Of a stretch of DNA of 64,000 nucleotides, positions 33,712-42,649 are shown one piece after another. Location: NCBI RefSeq assembly GCF_031846515.1, contig NZ_JAVRHO010000006.1:122787-186786 (forward strand), written 5' to 3'. The stretch comes from Autumnicola lenta (GTDB lineage Bacteria > Bacteroidota > Bacteroidia > Flavobacteriales > Flavobacteriaceae). The notes under the pieces were generated by a model that ran no database searches, was not told the DNA's origin, and worked only from the letters and a program-made list of their open reading frames with translations. Within the stretch, counting starts at the first letter, position 1, and each line of letters starts with the position of its first letter. A program made the position numbers and the translations under genes.

Positions 33712-33714
33712 AAT

Positions 33715-35052
33715 TTAAGCTACTGCTTTTCTGTTCTTACCTGATTTCATTAATCCGTCATAATGCCTGTTAAGCAGATATGAATTCACTTGTTGCATCG
33801 TATCTATAGCAACTCCCACCATAATTAAAAGCGAAGTACCTCCAAAAAACAAAGCCCAATTTTGTTGCACACCCAGCAAACTAACAACAATCGCCGGGAA
33901 CACAGCTATTAAGGCAAGGAATATAGAACCCGGTAAAGTAATTTGTGACATTACCCGATCTAAAAACTCCGCAGTCTCGGTTCCAGGACGAATTCCCGGA
34001 ATAAAACCTCCACTTCTCTTAAGGTCATCGGCCATCTTGTTAGTAGGTACAGTGATTGCCGTATAAAAATATGTGAAGATAATGATCAATAAAGCAAAAA
34101 CAAGATTATACCAAAATCCAAATATATCACTAAACACTGTTGCTAATCCCTGTGCTGCATCAGAATCTGAAACTCCAACAACAGCAAGAGGTATAAACAT
34201 AATTGCCTGAGCAAAAATGATAGGCATAACACCCGAAGCATTTAATTTTAATGGAATATACTGTCTCGAACCAAAAACGTTCTTCTCATAACCTCCAGAA
34301 GCACTTCTCCTTGCGTACTGAACCGGAATTTGACGAACCGCCATGACAAGCATTACAGAGGCAAGAATAATCGTAAACCAGATTACCAATTCAATAAGGA
34401 TCATAATTAATCCTCCATTCGATTCAAAAACCCTGGAAGCGAACTCCTGAATAAAAGCTTGTGGTAAAGTTGCAATAATACCAACCATAATCAATAATGA
34501 AATACCATTACCAATACCTTTATCTGTAATTTTTTCACCCAACCACATAGCAAATATGGTACCTGTTGTAAGAATCACCACAGAAGAGGCTACAAAGGTT
34601 ATTGTATCACCCAACATAAAAGCGCCCTGCGGAAGAGTCGCAAATAAGTTATAAATATAACCCGGACCCTGTACCAATGTAATAGCTATGGTCAACCAAC
34701 GTGTGATCTGGTTAATTTTTCTTCGACCACTTTCTCCCTCTTTCTGCAATTTTTGAAGATAAGGAATAGCGATCCCCATCAATTGAACTACAATAGAAGC
34801 CGAGATGTAAGGCATAATTCCCAAAGCAAAAACGGAGGCATTAGAAAATGCCCCGCCTGTAAACGCATTAAGAAGACCTAAAAGTCCTCCATCAGTTTGA
34901 TTGGCAAGGTTAGCCAATTGAGATGCGTCTATTCCGGGAAGCACAACCTGCGCTCCAAAACGATATACAAGGAGTAAACCGAGGGTTACTAAAATTCTAT
35001 TTTTTAGCTCCTCGATTTTCCAAATATTCTTAATAGTATTGATGAATTTCAT
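33715..35052 (-). CDS. secY: Protein translocase subunit SecY
   Basis: 445 residues with ten membrane helices, forming the Sec channel. Visible motifs are LLGLLNAFTGGAFSNASVFA (plug region), GIMPYISASIVVQLMGIAIP, TDKGIGNGISLLIMVGI, QIPVQYARR (cytosolic loop 4) and the SecA/ribosome-contacting loop at RSGGFIPGIRPGTETAEFLD. It follows rplO by ten bases, the usual spc-operon order. Confidence 0.98.
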   Translation of the reverse strand: MKFINTIKNIWKIEELKNRILVTLGLLLVYRFGAQVVLPGIDASQLANLANQTDGGLLGLLNAFTGGAFSNASVFALGIMPYISASIVVQLMGIAIPYLQKLQKEGESGRRKINQITRWLTIAITLVQGPGYIYNLFATLPQGAFMLGDTITFVASSVVILTTGTIFAMWLGEKITDKGIGNGISLLIMVGIIATLPQAFIQEFASRVFESNGGLIMILIELVIWFTIILASVMLVMAVRQIPVQYARRSASGGYEKNVFGSRQYIPLKLNASGVMPIIFAQAIMFIPLAVVGVSDSDAAQGLATVFSDIFGFWYNLVFALLIIIFTYFYTAITVPTNKMADDLKRSGGFIPGIRPGTETAEFLDRVMSQITLPGSIFLALIAVFPAIVVSLLGVQQNWALFFGGTSLLIMVGVAIDTMQQVNSYLLNRHYDGLMKSGKNRKAVA

Positions 35053-35062
35053 TTGATTTCTA

Positions 35063-35515
35063 TTATAAAGTTACAACTTCACCTCCGGCAGCTTCAATAG
35101 CTTCTTTCGCTGAGGCAGTAAATTTATGAACAGATATTTTCAACTTTGCTTTTAATTCACCTCTACCTAATATCTTAACAAGCTCATTCTTTCCAGCCAA
35201 TCCATTTTCAACAAGCACATCCATATCTACAGTATCCTTTATTCTACCTTCATCCACAAGTGACTGAAGAGTATCTAGGTTAACACCTTGATATACCTTA
35301 CGATTTCTGTTGTTGAATCCAAATTTAGGAACACGGCGTTGCAGCGGCATCTGACCTCCTTCAAATCCAATTTTCTTGGAGTAACCAGAACGTGACTTGG
35401 CCCCTTTGTGACCTCTGGTAGCAGTACCACCTTTGCCGGAACCTTCTCCGCGGCCTACACGCTTGTTATTACTTTTAACTGAACCTTCTGCAGGTCTTAA
35501 GTTACTTAAATCCAT
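35063..35515 (-). CDS. rplO: 50S ribosomal protein L15
   Basis: 150 residues. The Gly/Arg-rich N-terminus that threads into 23S rRNA shows MDLSNLRPAEGSVKSNNKRV, GRGEGSGKGGTATRGHKGAK and GGQMPLQRRVPKFGFNN. The globular C-terminal part ends AIEAAGGEVVTL. Confidence 0.98.
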   Translation of the reverse strand: MDLSNLRPAEGSVKSNNKRVGRGEGSGKGGTATRGHKGAKSRSGYSKKIGFEGGQMPLQRRVPKFGFNNRNRKVYQGVNLDTLQSLVDEGRIKDTVDMDVLVENGLAGKNELVKILGRGELKAKLKISVHKFTASAKEAIEAAGGEVVTL

Positions 35516-35523
35516 GTGTATTA

Positions 35524-35706
35524 TTATTTTGTTCCTTCTACAGAAACTAAATGTTTAACTTTATTTACCATACCAAGGATGTTTGGCGTCTCATCATGCT
35601 CCACCGTCTGACCAATCTTCTTAAGACCTAAAGATTCCAGAACTAATTTCTGGTTCTTACTACGGTTAATAGCACTTCTTACTTTTGTAACTCTAATCTT
35701 TCCCAT
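35524..35706 (-). CDS. rpmD: 50S ribosomal protein L30
   Basis: 60 residues: KIRVTKVRSAINRSKNQKLV, LESLGLKKIGQTVEHDETPN, ILGMVNKVKHLVSVEG, the complete bacterial L30. It lies between rpsE and rplO. Confidence 0.98.
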   Translation of the reverse strand: MGKIRVTKVRSAINRSKNQKLVLESLGLKKIGQTVEHDETPNILGMVNKVKHLVSVEGTK

Positions 35707-35719
35707 CTCTGTCCTTGAT

Positions 35720-36244
35720 TTATCCTTTAAAAACCTTGTCTAACGAAATTCCTCTTTGCTTAGCAACAGTTTCTGCACTTCGCAATTGCAATAAAGCATC
35801 AAAAGTAGCTTTAACCACGTTATGAGGATTGGAAGATCCCTGGTTCTTCGAAAGTACATCGTGCACACCTACTGATTCCAGTACAGCACGAATTGGACCA
35901 CCAGCAATAATACCTGTACCCGTGGCAGCTGGTAGTAGTAATACTCTTGCTCCACCATACTTACCTTTTTGCTCATGCGGAAGAGTTCCTTTAGTTAAAG
36001 GAATTCTAACTAAATTCTTTTTAGCATCTTCTACAGCCTTGGAAATAGCGTCAGCAACTTCTTTAGATTTTCCTAAACCTTGCCCTACAACACCATTTTC
36101 ATCTCCTACTACCACGATAGCAGAAAAACCAAATGCTCTACCTCCTTTAGTAACTTTTGTAACACGCTGAACTCCAACAAGACGATCTTTTAACTCAAGT
36201 CCTCCCGGTTTTACGTGCTCTACGTTTTTATAATCTTGATACAT
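35720..36244 (-). CDS. rpsE: 30S ribosomal protein S5
   Basis: 174 residues. The double-stranded-RNA-binding-like N-domain shows LKDRLVGVQRVTKVTKGGRA and FGFSAIVVVGDENGVVGQGL. The C-domain shows AGGPIRAVLESVGVHDVLSK and KNQGSSNPHNVVKATFDALL. It is part of the 16S decoding region, in the usual spc order. Confidence 0.98.
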   Translation of the reverse strand: MYQDYKNVEHVKPGGLELKDRLVGVQRVTKVTKGGRAFGFSAIVVVGDENGVVGQGLGKSKEVADAISKAVEDAKKNLVRIPLTKGTLPHEQKGKYGGARVLLLPAATGTGIIAGGPIRAVLESVGVHDVLSKNQGSSNPHNVVKATFDALLQLRSAETVAKQRGISLDKVFKG

Positions 36245-36250
36245 AATTTC

Positions 36251-36604
36251 TTAGAATTTTAGTCCTCCTTCTCGAGCACCTTCTGCTAATGATTTAACTC
36301 TTCCGTGATACAAGTAACCACCTCTATCGAAAGAAATAGTTTCTATTCCAGCTTCTTTAGCTTTCTCAGCAAGGGACTTACCTACCAAAGTAGCTTGCTC
36401 CATCTTACCTTCAGCTGAAGAAATACTTTTATCTCTTGAAGAAGCTGCGGCCAAAGTTTTACCTTCAACATCATCTATAATCTGAGCATAAATTTCTTTA
36501 TTACTCCTAAAAACAGATAATCTTGGACGGCTTCCGGTTCCTGTAATATCCCTACGGATACGCTTCTTTATTTTTTGTCTTCTCTTTTCTTTTGAAAATG
36601 CCAT
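36251..36604 (-). CDS. rplR: 50S ribosomal protein L18
   Basis: 117 residues; binds 5S rRNA. It shows RRQKIKKRIRRDITGTGSRP, RLSVFRSNKEIYAQIIDD and ISFDRGGYLYHGRVKSLAEG, ending AREGGLKF. Confidence 0.98.
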   Translation of the reverse strand: MAFSKEKRRQKIKKRIRRDITGTGSRPRLSVFRSNKEIYAQIIDDVEGKTLAAASSRDKSISSAEGKMEQATLVGKSLAEKAKEAGIETISFDRGGYLYHGRVKSLAEGAREGGLKF

Positions 36605-36616
36605 ATCTAAACTTTA

Positions 36617-37159
36617 TTAAGCTGATTTACCTGCTTTTCTTCTTAATTGCTCTCCAACAAACTTGATACCTTTACCTTTATAAGGCTCTGGTGTTCTAAA
36701 TGAACGGATTTTCGCCGCAATTTGTCCAACCAATTGTTTGTCGTAAGAAGTAAGTTTTATGACAGGGTTTTTCCCTTTTTCAGAAACTGTTTCCACTTTA
36801 ACTTCGGGCGCCAAATCTAGCACAATATTATGGGAATACCCAACAGCCAAATCTAATTTTTGACCCTGGTTAGATGCCCTGTAACCTACACCTACCAATT
36901 CTAATTTCTTGGTATATCCTTCAGTAACACCAGTTATCATATTGTTAACCAAAGCTCGGTACAAACCATGCTTCGCTTTCTGATCACTTTTTTCAGAAGA
37001 TCGCTCAAAATAAATAACTCCTTCTTCGATTTTAAAATCGATGTCATTAATTTCCTGCTTAAGCTCTCCTAATTTTCCTTTTACCGTTATTACATTTCCA
37101 TCAATGTTAACATCAACACCTTCTGGAATTGCAACTGGGCTTTTACCTATTCTTGACAT
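36617..37159 (-). CDS. rplF: 50S ribosomal protein L6
   Basis: 180 residues with the two repeated L6 folds: MSRIGKSPVAIPEGVDVNID at the start, ALVNNMITGVTEGYTKKLEL in the middle, and RSFRTPEPYKGKGIKFVGEQ with LRRKAGKSA at the end. Near the GTPase centre of the 50S subunit. Confidence 0.98.
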   Translation of the reverse strand: MSRIGKSPVAIPEGVDVNIDGNVITVKGKLGELKQEINDIDFKIEEGVIYFERSSEKSDQKAKHGLYRALVNNMITGVTEGYTKKLELVGVGYRASNQGQKLDLAVGYSHNIVLDLAPEVKVETVSEKGKNPVIKLTSYDKQLVGQIAAKIRSFRTPEPYKGKGIKFVGEQLRRKAGKSA

Positions 37160-37178
37160 TGTTTAAGTCTTTTAAGTA

Positions 37179-37577
37179 TTAGTAAACGTAACACAATACC
37201 TCGCCACCAACTTTCTCAGCTTGCGCCTGCTTTCCTGTCATAACTCCATGTGAAGTAGAAACAATAGCAATACCTAAACCGTTCAAAATTCTAGGTAGTT
37301 CGCTGGCACCGGAATACTTACGTAAACCAGGTTTACTTATTCTTTGAATATCTTTAATTACGGACTCTTTAGTAGATTTATCATACTTAAGAGCAATCTT
37401 TATACTTCCCTGAGCGGTTGTATCCTCAAATTTATAACTAAGGATATAACCCTGATCGAATAGAATTTTTGTAATTTCTTTCTTAAGGTTAGAAGCCGGG
37501 ATCTCAACCACCCTGTGGTTTGCCGCAACAGCATTTCTAATCCTCGTCAAATAATCTGCAATCGGATCTGTATTCAT
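37179..37577 (-). CDS. rpsH: 30S ribosomal protein S8
   Basis: 132 residues: TDPIADYLTRIRNAVAANHR, KKEITKILFDQGYIL, SKPGLRKYSGASELPRILNG and the C-terminal STSHGVMTGKQAQAEKVGGE with LCYVY. It binds the central domain of 16S rRNA; in E. coli it also represses the spc operon. Confidence 0.98.
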   Translation of the reverse strand: MNTDPIADYLTRIRNAVAANHRVVEIPASNLKKEITKILFDQGYILSYKFEDTTAQGSIKIALKYDKSTKESVIKDIQRISKPGLRKYSGASELPRILNGLGIAIVSTSHGVMTGKQAQAEKVGGEVLCYVY

Positions 37578-37643
37578 TTCTATTTATTTATGGTAGTGGT
37601 TTTCCCAGGAAATATCCAAAGAACCTTCCACCCATTTATATTC

Positions 37644-37913
37644 TTACCAACTTGCTTTTCTTACCCCAGGAATCAATCCATTGTTAGCCATTTCCCTAAA
37701 AGTTACACGGGAAAGACCGAATTGTCTCATATATCCTCTTGGACGGCCTGTTAGTTTACAACGATTGTGCAAGCGTACGGGGGAAGCATTTTTTGGTAAT
37801 TTCTGTAACGCCTCATAATCTCCAGCTTCTTTCAAAGCCTTACGTTTTTCAGCGTACTTTTCTACCATTTTTTGTCTCTTCACCTCACGGGCTTTCATTG
37901 ATTCTTTAGCCAT
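37644..37913 (-). CDS. rpsN: 30S ribosomal protein S14 (long, zinc-free form)
   Basis: 89 residues: MAKESMKAREVKRQKMVEKY, KLPKNASPVRLHNRCKLTGR, PRGYMRQFGLSRVTFREMAN. This is the long form without the four-cysteine zinc ribbon of the short S14. The 66-base gap to rpsH is larger than its neighbours' but shows no strong hairpin. Confidence 0.98.
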   Translation of the reverse strand: MAKESMKAREVKRQKMVEKYAEKRKALKEAGDYEALQKLPKNASPVRLHNRCKLTGRPRGYMRQFGLSRVTFREMANNGLIPGVRKASW

Positions 37914-37915
37914 AA

Positions 37916-38467
37916 TTAATTCTTTTTAAAAGGTAATCCTAGTTCGGTTAACAATGATTTAGCTTCCTTATCGGTAGCGGCCGTGGTAACAAAAGTGATA
38001 TCCATCCCAGCAATTCTATTCACTGCATCTATATCAATTTCAGGAAAAATAATTTGTTCTGTTACACCCAAATTATAATTTCCCCTACCATCGAAACCGT
38101 TCGCCTTAATTCCGTTGAAATCACGTACACGTGGCAGCGCACTGGTAATTAAACGATCTAAAAATTCATACATTCTATAACCCCGCAAAGTGACTTTAGC
38201 ACCAATTGGCATTCCTTTACGTAGTTTAAATGAAGCAACATCCTTTTTTGAAATTGTAGACACTGCCTTTTGACCGCTAATAGCAGTTAATTCATCTAAA
38301 GCGTAATCAATAAGCTTTTTATCTGCAACAGCTCCACCAACTCCACGGCTTATCACTATCTTCTCAAGCTTTGGCACTTCCATAATATTGGAGTAGCTGA
38401 ATTCTTCTGTAAGAGCAGATTTTACTCTGTCATTATACTCTTGTCTAAGTCTTGGTACGTATGCCAT
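37916..38467 (-). CDS. rplE: 50S ribosomal protein L5
   Basis: 183 residues; binds 5S rRNA and touches S13 across the subunit interface. It shows YVPRLRQEYNDRVKSALTEE, LEKIVISRGVGGAVADKKLI, YRMYEFLDRLITSALPRVRD and MDITFVTTAATDKEAKSLL. Confidence 0.98.
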   Translation of the reverse strand: MAYVPRLRQEYNDRVKSALTEEFSYSNIMEVPKLEKIVISRGVGGAVADKKLIDYALDELTAISGQKAVSTISKKDVASFKLRKGMPIGAKVTLRGYRMYEFLDRLITSALPRVRDFNGIKANGFDGRGNYNLGVTEQIIFPEIDIDAVNRIAGMDITFVTTAATDKEAKSLLTELGLPFKKN

Positions 38468-38469
38468 AA

Positions 38470-38781
38470 CTATATTACTTCATTAGATTTTTTGGAAAAT
38501 CTCACTTTCTTTCCATCCTCCGTTTTGTAACCAACTCTTGTTGTTTCACCATTCTTGTCAATAAGCGCAAGATTAGATACATGAATAGGAGCTTCTTTCT
38601 TTTTAATGCCTCCTTGTGGATTAGCTGCACTTGGTTTCTCATGTTTAGAGATCTCATTTACACCTTCCACAATAGCCTTATTCTTATCCAGAAGTACTTT
38701 TTGCACCTTACCTTCCTGCCCTTTATGCTCTCCGGCAATAACGCGAACTGTATCTCCCGATTTTATTTTAAGCTTTGTCAT
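38470..38781 (-). CDS. rplX: 50S ribosomal protein L24
   Basis: 103 residues; assembly initiator with a KOW motif (KSGDTVRVIAGEHKGQEGKV, about 7-26), then VEGVNEISKHEKPSAANPQG and a basic C-terminus. It lies three bases before rplE. Confidence 0.98.
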   Translation of the reverse strand: MTKLKIKSGDTVRVIAGEHKGQEGKVQKVLLDKNKAIVEGVNEISKHEKPSAANPQGGIKKKEAPIHVSNLALIDKNGETTRVGYKTEDGKKVRFSKKSNEVI

Positions 38782-38793
38782 CTTTTTAATGTA

Positions 38794-39162
38794 TTAAAGC
38801 ACTTCTGGTGCCAATGATACAATTTTCATGAATTGCTTATCACGAAGTTCTCTCGCCACCGGACCAAACACACGTGTACCACGCATTTCTCCCGTTGGGT
38901 TTAACAGAACACAGGCATTATCATCAAAACGGATGTAAGATCCGTCTGGCCTGCGAACTTCTTTCCTGGTACGCACAACAACTGCTGTTGAAACTGCACC
39001 CTTCTTGATGTTTCCGTTAGGTGTAGCTTCTTTTACGCTGACAACTATTTTGTCTCCAACAGAAGCGTATCTTTTCTTTGTACCTCCTAATACACGTATA
39101 GCTAAAACTTCTTTAGCACCTGTATTATCTGCTACTCTTAGTCTGGACTCTTGTTGTACCAT
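38794..39162 (-). CDS. rplN: 50S ribosomal protein L14
   Basis: 122 residues: MVQQESRLRVADNTGAKEVL, GDKIVVSVKEATPNGNIKKG, TRKEVRRPDGSYIRFDDNAC and FGPVARELRDKQFMKIVSLA. It is a five-stranded beta barrel at the subunit interface; length and order are canonical. Confidence 0.98.
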   Translation of the reverse strand: MVQQESRLRVADNTGAKEVLAIRVLGGTKKRYASVGDKIVVSVKEATPNGNIKKGAVSTAVVVRTRKEVRRPDGSYIRFDDNACVLLNPTGEMRGTRVFGPVARELRDKQFMKIVSLAPEVL

Positions 39163-39165
39163 GGT

Positions 39166-39423
39166 TTACTTCGCTCTTTCAATTATTTCTACTAATCTCC
39201 AAGTTTTGGATTTACTTAAAGGTCTTGTTTCCATGATCCTTACAGTATCACCTTCATTGCAGTCGTTTGTCTCGTCGTGTGCTACGTACTTTTTAGTTTT
39301 CAAAACGAACTTTCCGTACATAGGGTGCTTTACTTTCTTAACTTCAGAAACCACAATGGACTTCTGCATTTTATTACTTGTAACTACGCCTACACGCTCT
39401 TTTCTTAAGTTTCTTTTTTCCAT
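39166..39423 (-). CDS. rpsQ: 30S ribosomal protein S17
   Basis: 85 residues with an OB fold: RKERVGVVTSNKMQKSIVVS, VKHPMYGKFVLKTKKYVAHD, ETNDCNEGDTVRIMETRPLS, then KSKTWRLVEI. A primary binder of the 16S 5' domain. Confidence 0.98.
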   Translation of the reverse strand: MEKRNLRKERVGVVTSNKMQKSIVVSEVKKVKHPMYGKFVLKTKKYVAHDETNDCNEGDTVRIMETRPLSKSKTWRLVEIIERAK

Positions 39424-39441
39424 CTTTCAGCAGAATAACAA

Positions 39442-39633
39442 TTATTGTTGTTCTCTTTTATTTAACTCTGTAGCAAGTCTCGCTATGCTTCTTCTTACAG
39501 CTCTTAACTGTATAGGGTTCTCCAGTGGCGAAACTGCATGAGCCATTTTCAAATCTGAATATGCTTTTCTAGATTTTCCAAGCTCTTCTTGTAATTCTGC
39601 CACAGACAGTTCCTTTACTTCTGATTGTTTCAT
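39442..39633 (-). CDS. rpmC: 50S ribosomal protein L29
   Basis: 63 residues, two long helices: MKQSEVKELSVAELQEELGK and MAHAVSPLENPIQLRAVRRS, then IARLATELNKR. It sits at the exit tunnel, where SRP and trigger factor dock. Confidence 0.97.
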   Translation of the reverse strand: MKQSEVKELSVAELQEELGKSRKAYSDLKMAHAVSPLENPIQLRAVRRSIARLATELNKREQQ

Positions 39634-39644
39634 AAAATTATATA

Positions 39645-40064
39645 TTAAGCTTGATAATCTCTAGCTACAACAAATTTAGTTTTCACAGGAAGTTTTTGTG
39701 CAGCAAGACGTAACGCCTCTTTAGCAACATCCATCGGTACTCCACCAATTTCAAACATAATTCTTCCTGGTTTCACAACAGCTGCCCAATACTCTACAGC
39801 ACCTTTACCTTTACCCATACGTACTTCAAGAGGTTTCTTTGTAATTGGCTTATCTGGAAATATTTTAATCCAAATAGACCCTTCCCTTTTCATGTAACGA
39901 GTAGCAGCAATACGCGCAGCCTCTATTTGGCGAGATGTAATGAAACTAGAATCCATTGATTTGATCCCGAAAGTTCCATTTGAAAGTCTATGCCCTCTTC
40001 CGGCATTTCCTTTCATGCGGCCTTTTTGTTGCTTACGATATTTTGTTCTTTTAGGTTGTAACAT
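39645..40064 (-). CDS. rplP: 50S ribosomal protein L16
   Basis: 139 residues: MLQPKRTKYRKQQKGRMKGN, SFITSRQIEAARIAATRYMK, IKIFPDKPITKKPLEVRMGK and GKGAVEYWAAVVKPGRIMFE. It helps position tRNA at the peptidyl-transferase centre. Confidence 0.98.
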   Translation of the reverse strand: MLQPKRTKYRKQQKGRMKGNAGRGHRLSNGTFGIKSMDSSFITSRQIEAARIAATRYMKREGSIWIKIFPDKPITKKPLEVRMGKGKGAVEYWAAVVKPGRIMFEIGGVPMDVAKEALRLAAQKLPVKTKFVVARDYQA

Positions 40065-40083
40065 TTTTCTTTACTTTAAAAAA

Positions 40084-40809
40084 TTACTTTCTACGACGTG
40101 ATTTATTACCACCTCGCCCGGATCCTGATCCTCCTTTACCTCCTTGTTTCTTTGCAAGACCAACAAGTGGGGAAAGTTCTCTTTTTCCGTACACTTCACC
40201 TTTCATGATCCATACTTTAACACCCAATCTACCATAAGTAGTATGAGCTTCCACTAAAGCATAATCAATATCGGCCCTAAAAGTAGACAAAGGAATTCTT
40301 CCATCTTTGTAGGATTCATTACGTGCCATTTCAGCACCGTTTAAACGTCCGGAAATCTGAATTTTGATTCCTTCAGCATTCATCCTCATTGCAGCCGCAA
40401 CAGCCATTTTTATTGCACGACGGTAAGAAATACGATTCTCGATTTGTCTTGCAACACTAGATGCCACTAAATGCGCATCAAGTTCCGGTCTTTTAATTTC
40501 AAAGATGTTAATTTGAACCTCCTTATCGGTAATCTTCTTAAGCTCTTCTTTCAGCTTGTCTACCTCCTGACCACCTTTCCCAATAATAATACCAGGTCTG
40601 GCAGTGGTGATAGTAACGGTTACAAGCTTTAGGGTACGCTCAATAATTACCCTGGATACACTCGCTTTCGAGAGGCGAGCATGGATGTACTTTCTAATCT
40701 TATCGTCTTCGGCTAATTTATCGCCGTAGTCATTTCCTCCGTACCAGTTAGATTCCCATCCTCTGATAATACCAAGGCGATTTCCGATTGGATTTGTCTT
40801 TTGTCCCAT
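40084..40809 (-). CDS. rpsC: 30S ribosomal protein S3
   Basis: 241 residues from ATG 40809 (MGQKTNPIGNRLGIIRGWES), the family's normal start; an upstream ATG at 40845 would add 12 atypical residues and overlap rplV. The KH domain spans about 40-110 (IIIGKGGQEVDKLKEELKKI). The C-domain has IKIQISGRLNGAEMARNESY and GRLGVKVWIMKGEVYGKREL, and the tail is Gly/Arg-rich. It lines the mRNA entry site. Confidence 0.98.
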   Translation of the reverse strand: MGQKTNPIGNRLGIIRGWESNWYGGNDYGDKLAEDDKIRKYIHARLSKASVSRVIIERTLKLVTVTITTARPGIIIGKGGQEVDKLKEELKKITDKEVQINIFEIKRPELDAHLVASSVARQIENRISYRRAIKMAVAAAMRMNAEGIKIQISGRLNGAEMARNESYKDGRIPLSTFRADIDYALVEAHTTYGRLGVKVWIMKGEVYGKRELSPLVGLAKKQGGKGGSGSGRGGNKSRRRK

Positions 40810-40816
40810 ACTCTTC

Positions 40817-41224
40817 TTAGCTTTGTGTATTGTTGTTTGCTCCAAGCACTAATGTTACGTGATTGGATCTTTTTCTAATTCGGTGTGCTCGACCCTGTGG
40901 TGCCGGACGAAGTCTCTTCAGCATACTTCCACCGTCTACACGAATCTCTTTCACAAATAATTCAGCCTCTTCAAGATTCACATCTTCATTTTTAGCCTGC
41001 CAGTTAGCAATAGCCGAAAGCAAAAGCTTTTCTACGCGTCCTGATGCTTCTTTCTGACTGAATTTTAATATCTGAAGCGCTTTTTCTACTTTCTCTCCCC
41101 GAACCAAATCCGCAACTAAGCGCATTTTCCTCGGCGAAGTAGGGCAGTTATTTAACTTTGCAAAAGCTACCTGTTTCTTGGCTTCTTTTATTTGCTCTGC
41201 TCTTTCTCTTTTACGAACTCCCAT
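40817..41224 (-). CDS. rplV: 50S ribosomal protein L22
   Basis: 135 residues. The core shows AKLNNCPTSPRKMRLVADLV, RGEKVEKALQILKFSQKEAS and RVDGGSMLKRLRPAPQGRAH, whose beta hairpin lines the peptide exit tunnel. The N-terminus is extended and basic. Confidence 0.98.
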   Translation of the reverse strand: MGVRKRERAEQIKEAKKQVAFAKLNNCPTSPRKMRLVADLVRGEKVEKALQILKFSQKEASGRVEKLLLSAIANWQAKNEDVNLEEAELFVKEIRVDGGSMLKRLRPAPQGRAHRIRKRSNHVTLVLGANNNTQS

Positions 41225-41232
41225 AGCTTCAA

Positions 41233-41511
41233 TTATCTTTTACCTTTATTTTTCGCACCAGCGTGTCCTCTAAAAGAGCGGGTTGGTGAAAATTCTCCTA
41301 ATTTATGCCCTACCATGTTCTCAGTCACATAAACAGGAACGAATTGTTTCCCGTTGTGCACTGCGATAGTCTGCCCAACGAAATCTGGAGTAATCATAGA
41401 AGCGCGTGACCAGGTTTTGATAACCGCTTTTTTACCAGACTCAACATTTTGAGAAACTTTCTTATCTAATTTATAGTGAACGTAAGGTCCTTTTTTTAAT
41501 GAACGTGCCAT
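41233..41511 (-). CDS. rpsS: 30S ribosomal protein S19
   Basis: 92 residues: MARSLKKGPYVHYKLDKKVS, KTWSRASMITPDFVGQTIAV, HNGKQFVPVYVTENMVGHKL and GEFSPTRSFRGHAGAKNKG. A head protein pairing with S13. Confidence 0.98.
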   Translation of the reverse strand: MARSLKKGPYVHYKLDKKVSQNVESGKKAVIKTWSRASMITPDFVGQTIAVHNGKQFVPVYVTENMVGHKLGEFSPTRSFRGHAGAKNKGKR

Positions 41512-41517
41512 ATCTTA

Positions 41518-42345
41518 TTATTTCTTTCTACGTTCTACAATATATTTATTACTCGATTTGGTTTTAGAGCGGGTTTTAAAACCTTTTGCAGGTAAACCTT
41601 TTCTAGAACGAGGGTGACCACCTGAAGCCCTACCTTCACCACCACCCATTGGGTGATCCACAGGGTTCATCACAACAGGTCTGGTTCTAGGCCTTCTACC
41701 CAACCAACGTTTTCTACCGGCTTTACCAGAAATCTGCAATTGGTGATCACTGTTTGAAACAGCACCAATAGTAGCCATACATGTAGAAAGCACCCTTCTA
41801 ATTTCTCCTGAAGGAAGTTTTATGGTGGCGTATTTTCCTTCTCTTGCTAACAACTGAGCAAAAGCACCGGCACTACGAGCCATAACAGCTCCCTGACCAG
41901 CTCTAAGTTCGATACACGAAATAACGGTACCAAGAGGAATGTTAGCCAAAGGCATAGCATTTCCTATTTCCGGAGCCGCAGCCTCATTGCTTGACACCAC
42001 ATTCTGATCTACCTGTAAACCGTTTTGAGCAATAATATACCTTTTCTCACCATCCTGATAATTCAATAAAGCGATAAAGGCCGTTCTATTAGGATCGTAC
42101 TGTATACTCGCTACAGTAGCAGGAATACCCTGCTTGTCCCTTTTAAAATCAACTACTCTGTAACGTCTTTTATGCCCACCACCTTTATAGCGCATGGTCA
42201 TTTTTCCCTGACTGTTTCTACCACCTGATTTTTTTATCGGAGCTAATAAGCTTTTCTCCGGCTTGTCAGTAGTAATGGCGTCAAACCCATTAACTACTCT
42301 AAAACGCTGACCAGGGGTGATTGGTTTTAATTTTCTAACTGACAT
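41518..42345 (-). CDS. rplB: 50S ribosomal protein L2
   Basis: 275 residues; close to the peptidyl-transferase centre. It shows MSVRKLKPITPGQRFRVVNG, GGRNSQGKMTMRYKGGGHKR, PSGEIRRVLSTCMATIGAVS and the conserved NPVDHPMGGGEGRASGGHPR near the C-terminus with its essential histidine. Confidence 0.98.
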   Translation of the reverse strand: MSVRKLKPITPGQRFRVVNGFDAITTDKPEKSLLAPIKKSGGRNSQGKMTMRYKGGGHKRRYRVVDFKRDKQGIPATVASIQYDPNRTAFIALLNYQDGEKRYIIAQNGLQVDQNVVSSNEAAAPEIGNAMPLANIPLGTVISCIELRAGQGAVMARSAGAFAQLLAREGKYATIKLPSGEIRRVLSTCMATIGAVSNSDHQLQISGKAGRKRWLGRRPRTRPVVMNPVDHPMGGGEGRASGGHPRSRKGLPAKGFKTRSKTKSSNKYIVERRKK

Positions 42346-42354
42346 TTTTTAATC

Positions 42355-42645
42355 TTAAAGATTACTGTATAAATCAATAGTTTCACCTTCCGTCACCTGT
42401 ACTAAAGCTTTCTTGTAAGCTGAAGTTTTACCAGTAATCATACCAGATTTTGTATACCTGGTTTTGCGATCTGGACGGACATTCATTGTGCGAACTTTAG
42501 TAACTGAAACGCCATAAGCAGACTCAACCGCGTCTTTAATTTCAATCTTATTCGCCTTATTATTTACCACAAACGAATAGCAGTTATTCAACTCACTATC
42601 AGCCGTGGCTTTCTCTGTAATAATAGGTTTTATTAAGACACTCAT
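42355..42645 (-). CDS. rplW: 50S ribosomal protein L23
   Basis: 96 residues: MSVLIKPIITEKATADSELN, YSFVVNNKANKIEIKDAVES, AYGVSVTKVRTMNVRPDRKT. A tunnel-exit protein that docks SRP and trigger factor. Confidence 0.98.
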   Translation of the reverse strand: MSVLIKPIITEKATADSELNNCYSFVVNNKANKIEIKDAVESAYGVSVTKVRTMNVRPDRKTRYTKSGMITGKTSAYKKALVQVTEGETIDLYSNL

Positions 42646-42649
42646 ACGT

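Noticed and set aside
40810..40845. Earlier start for rpsC
   Set aside because: It would overlap rplV, and the family starts MGQKTNPIG.
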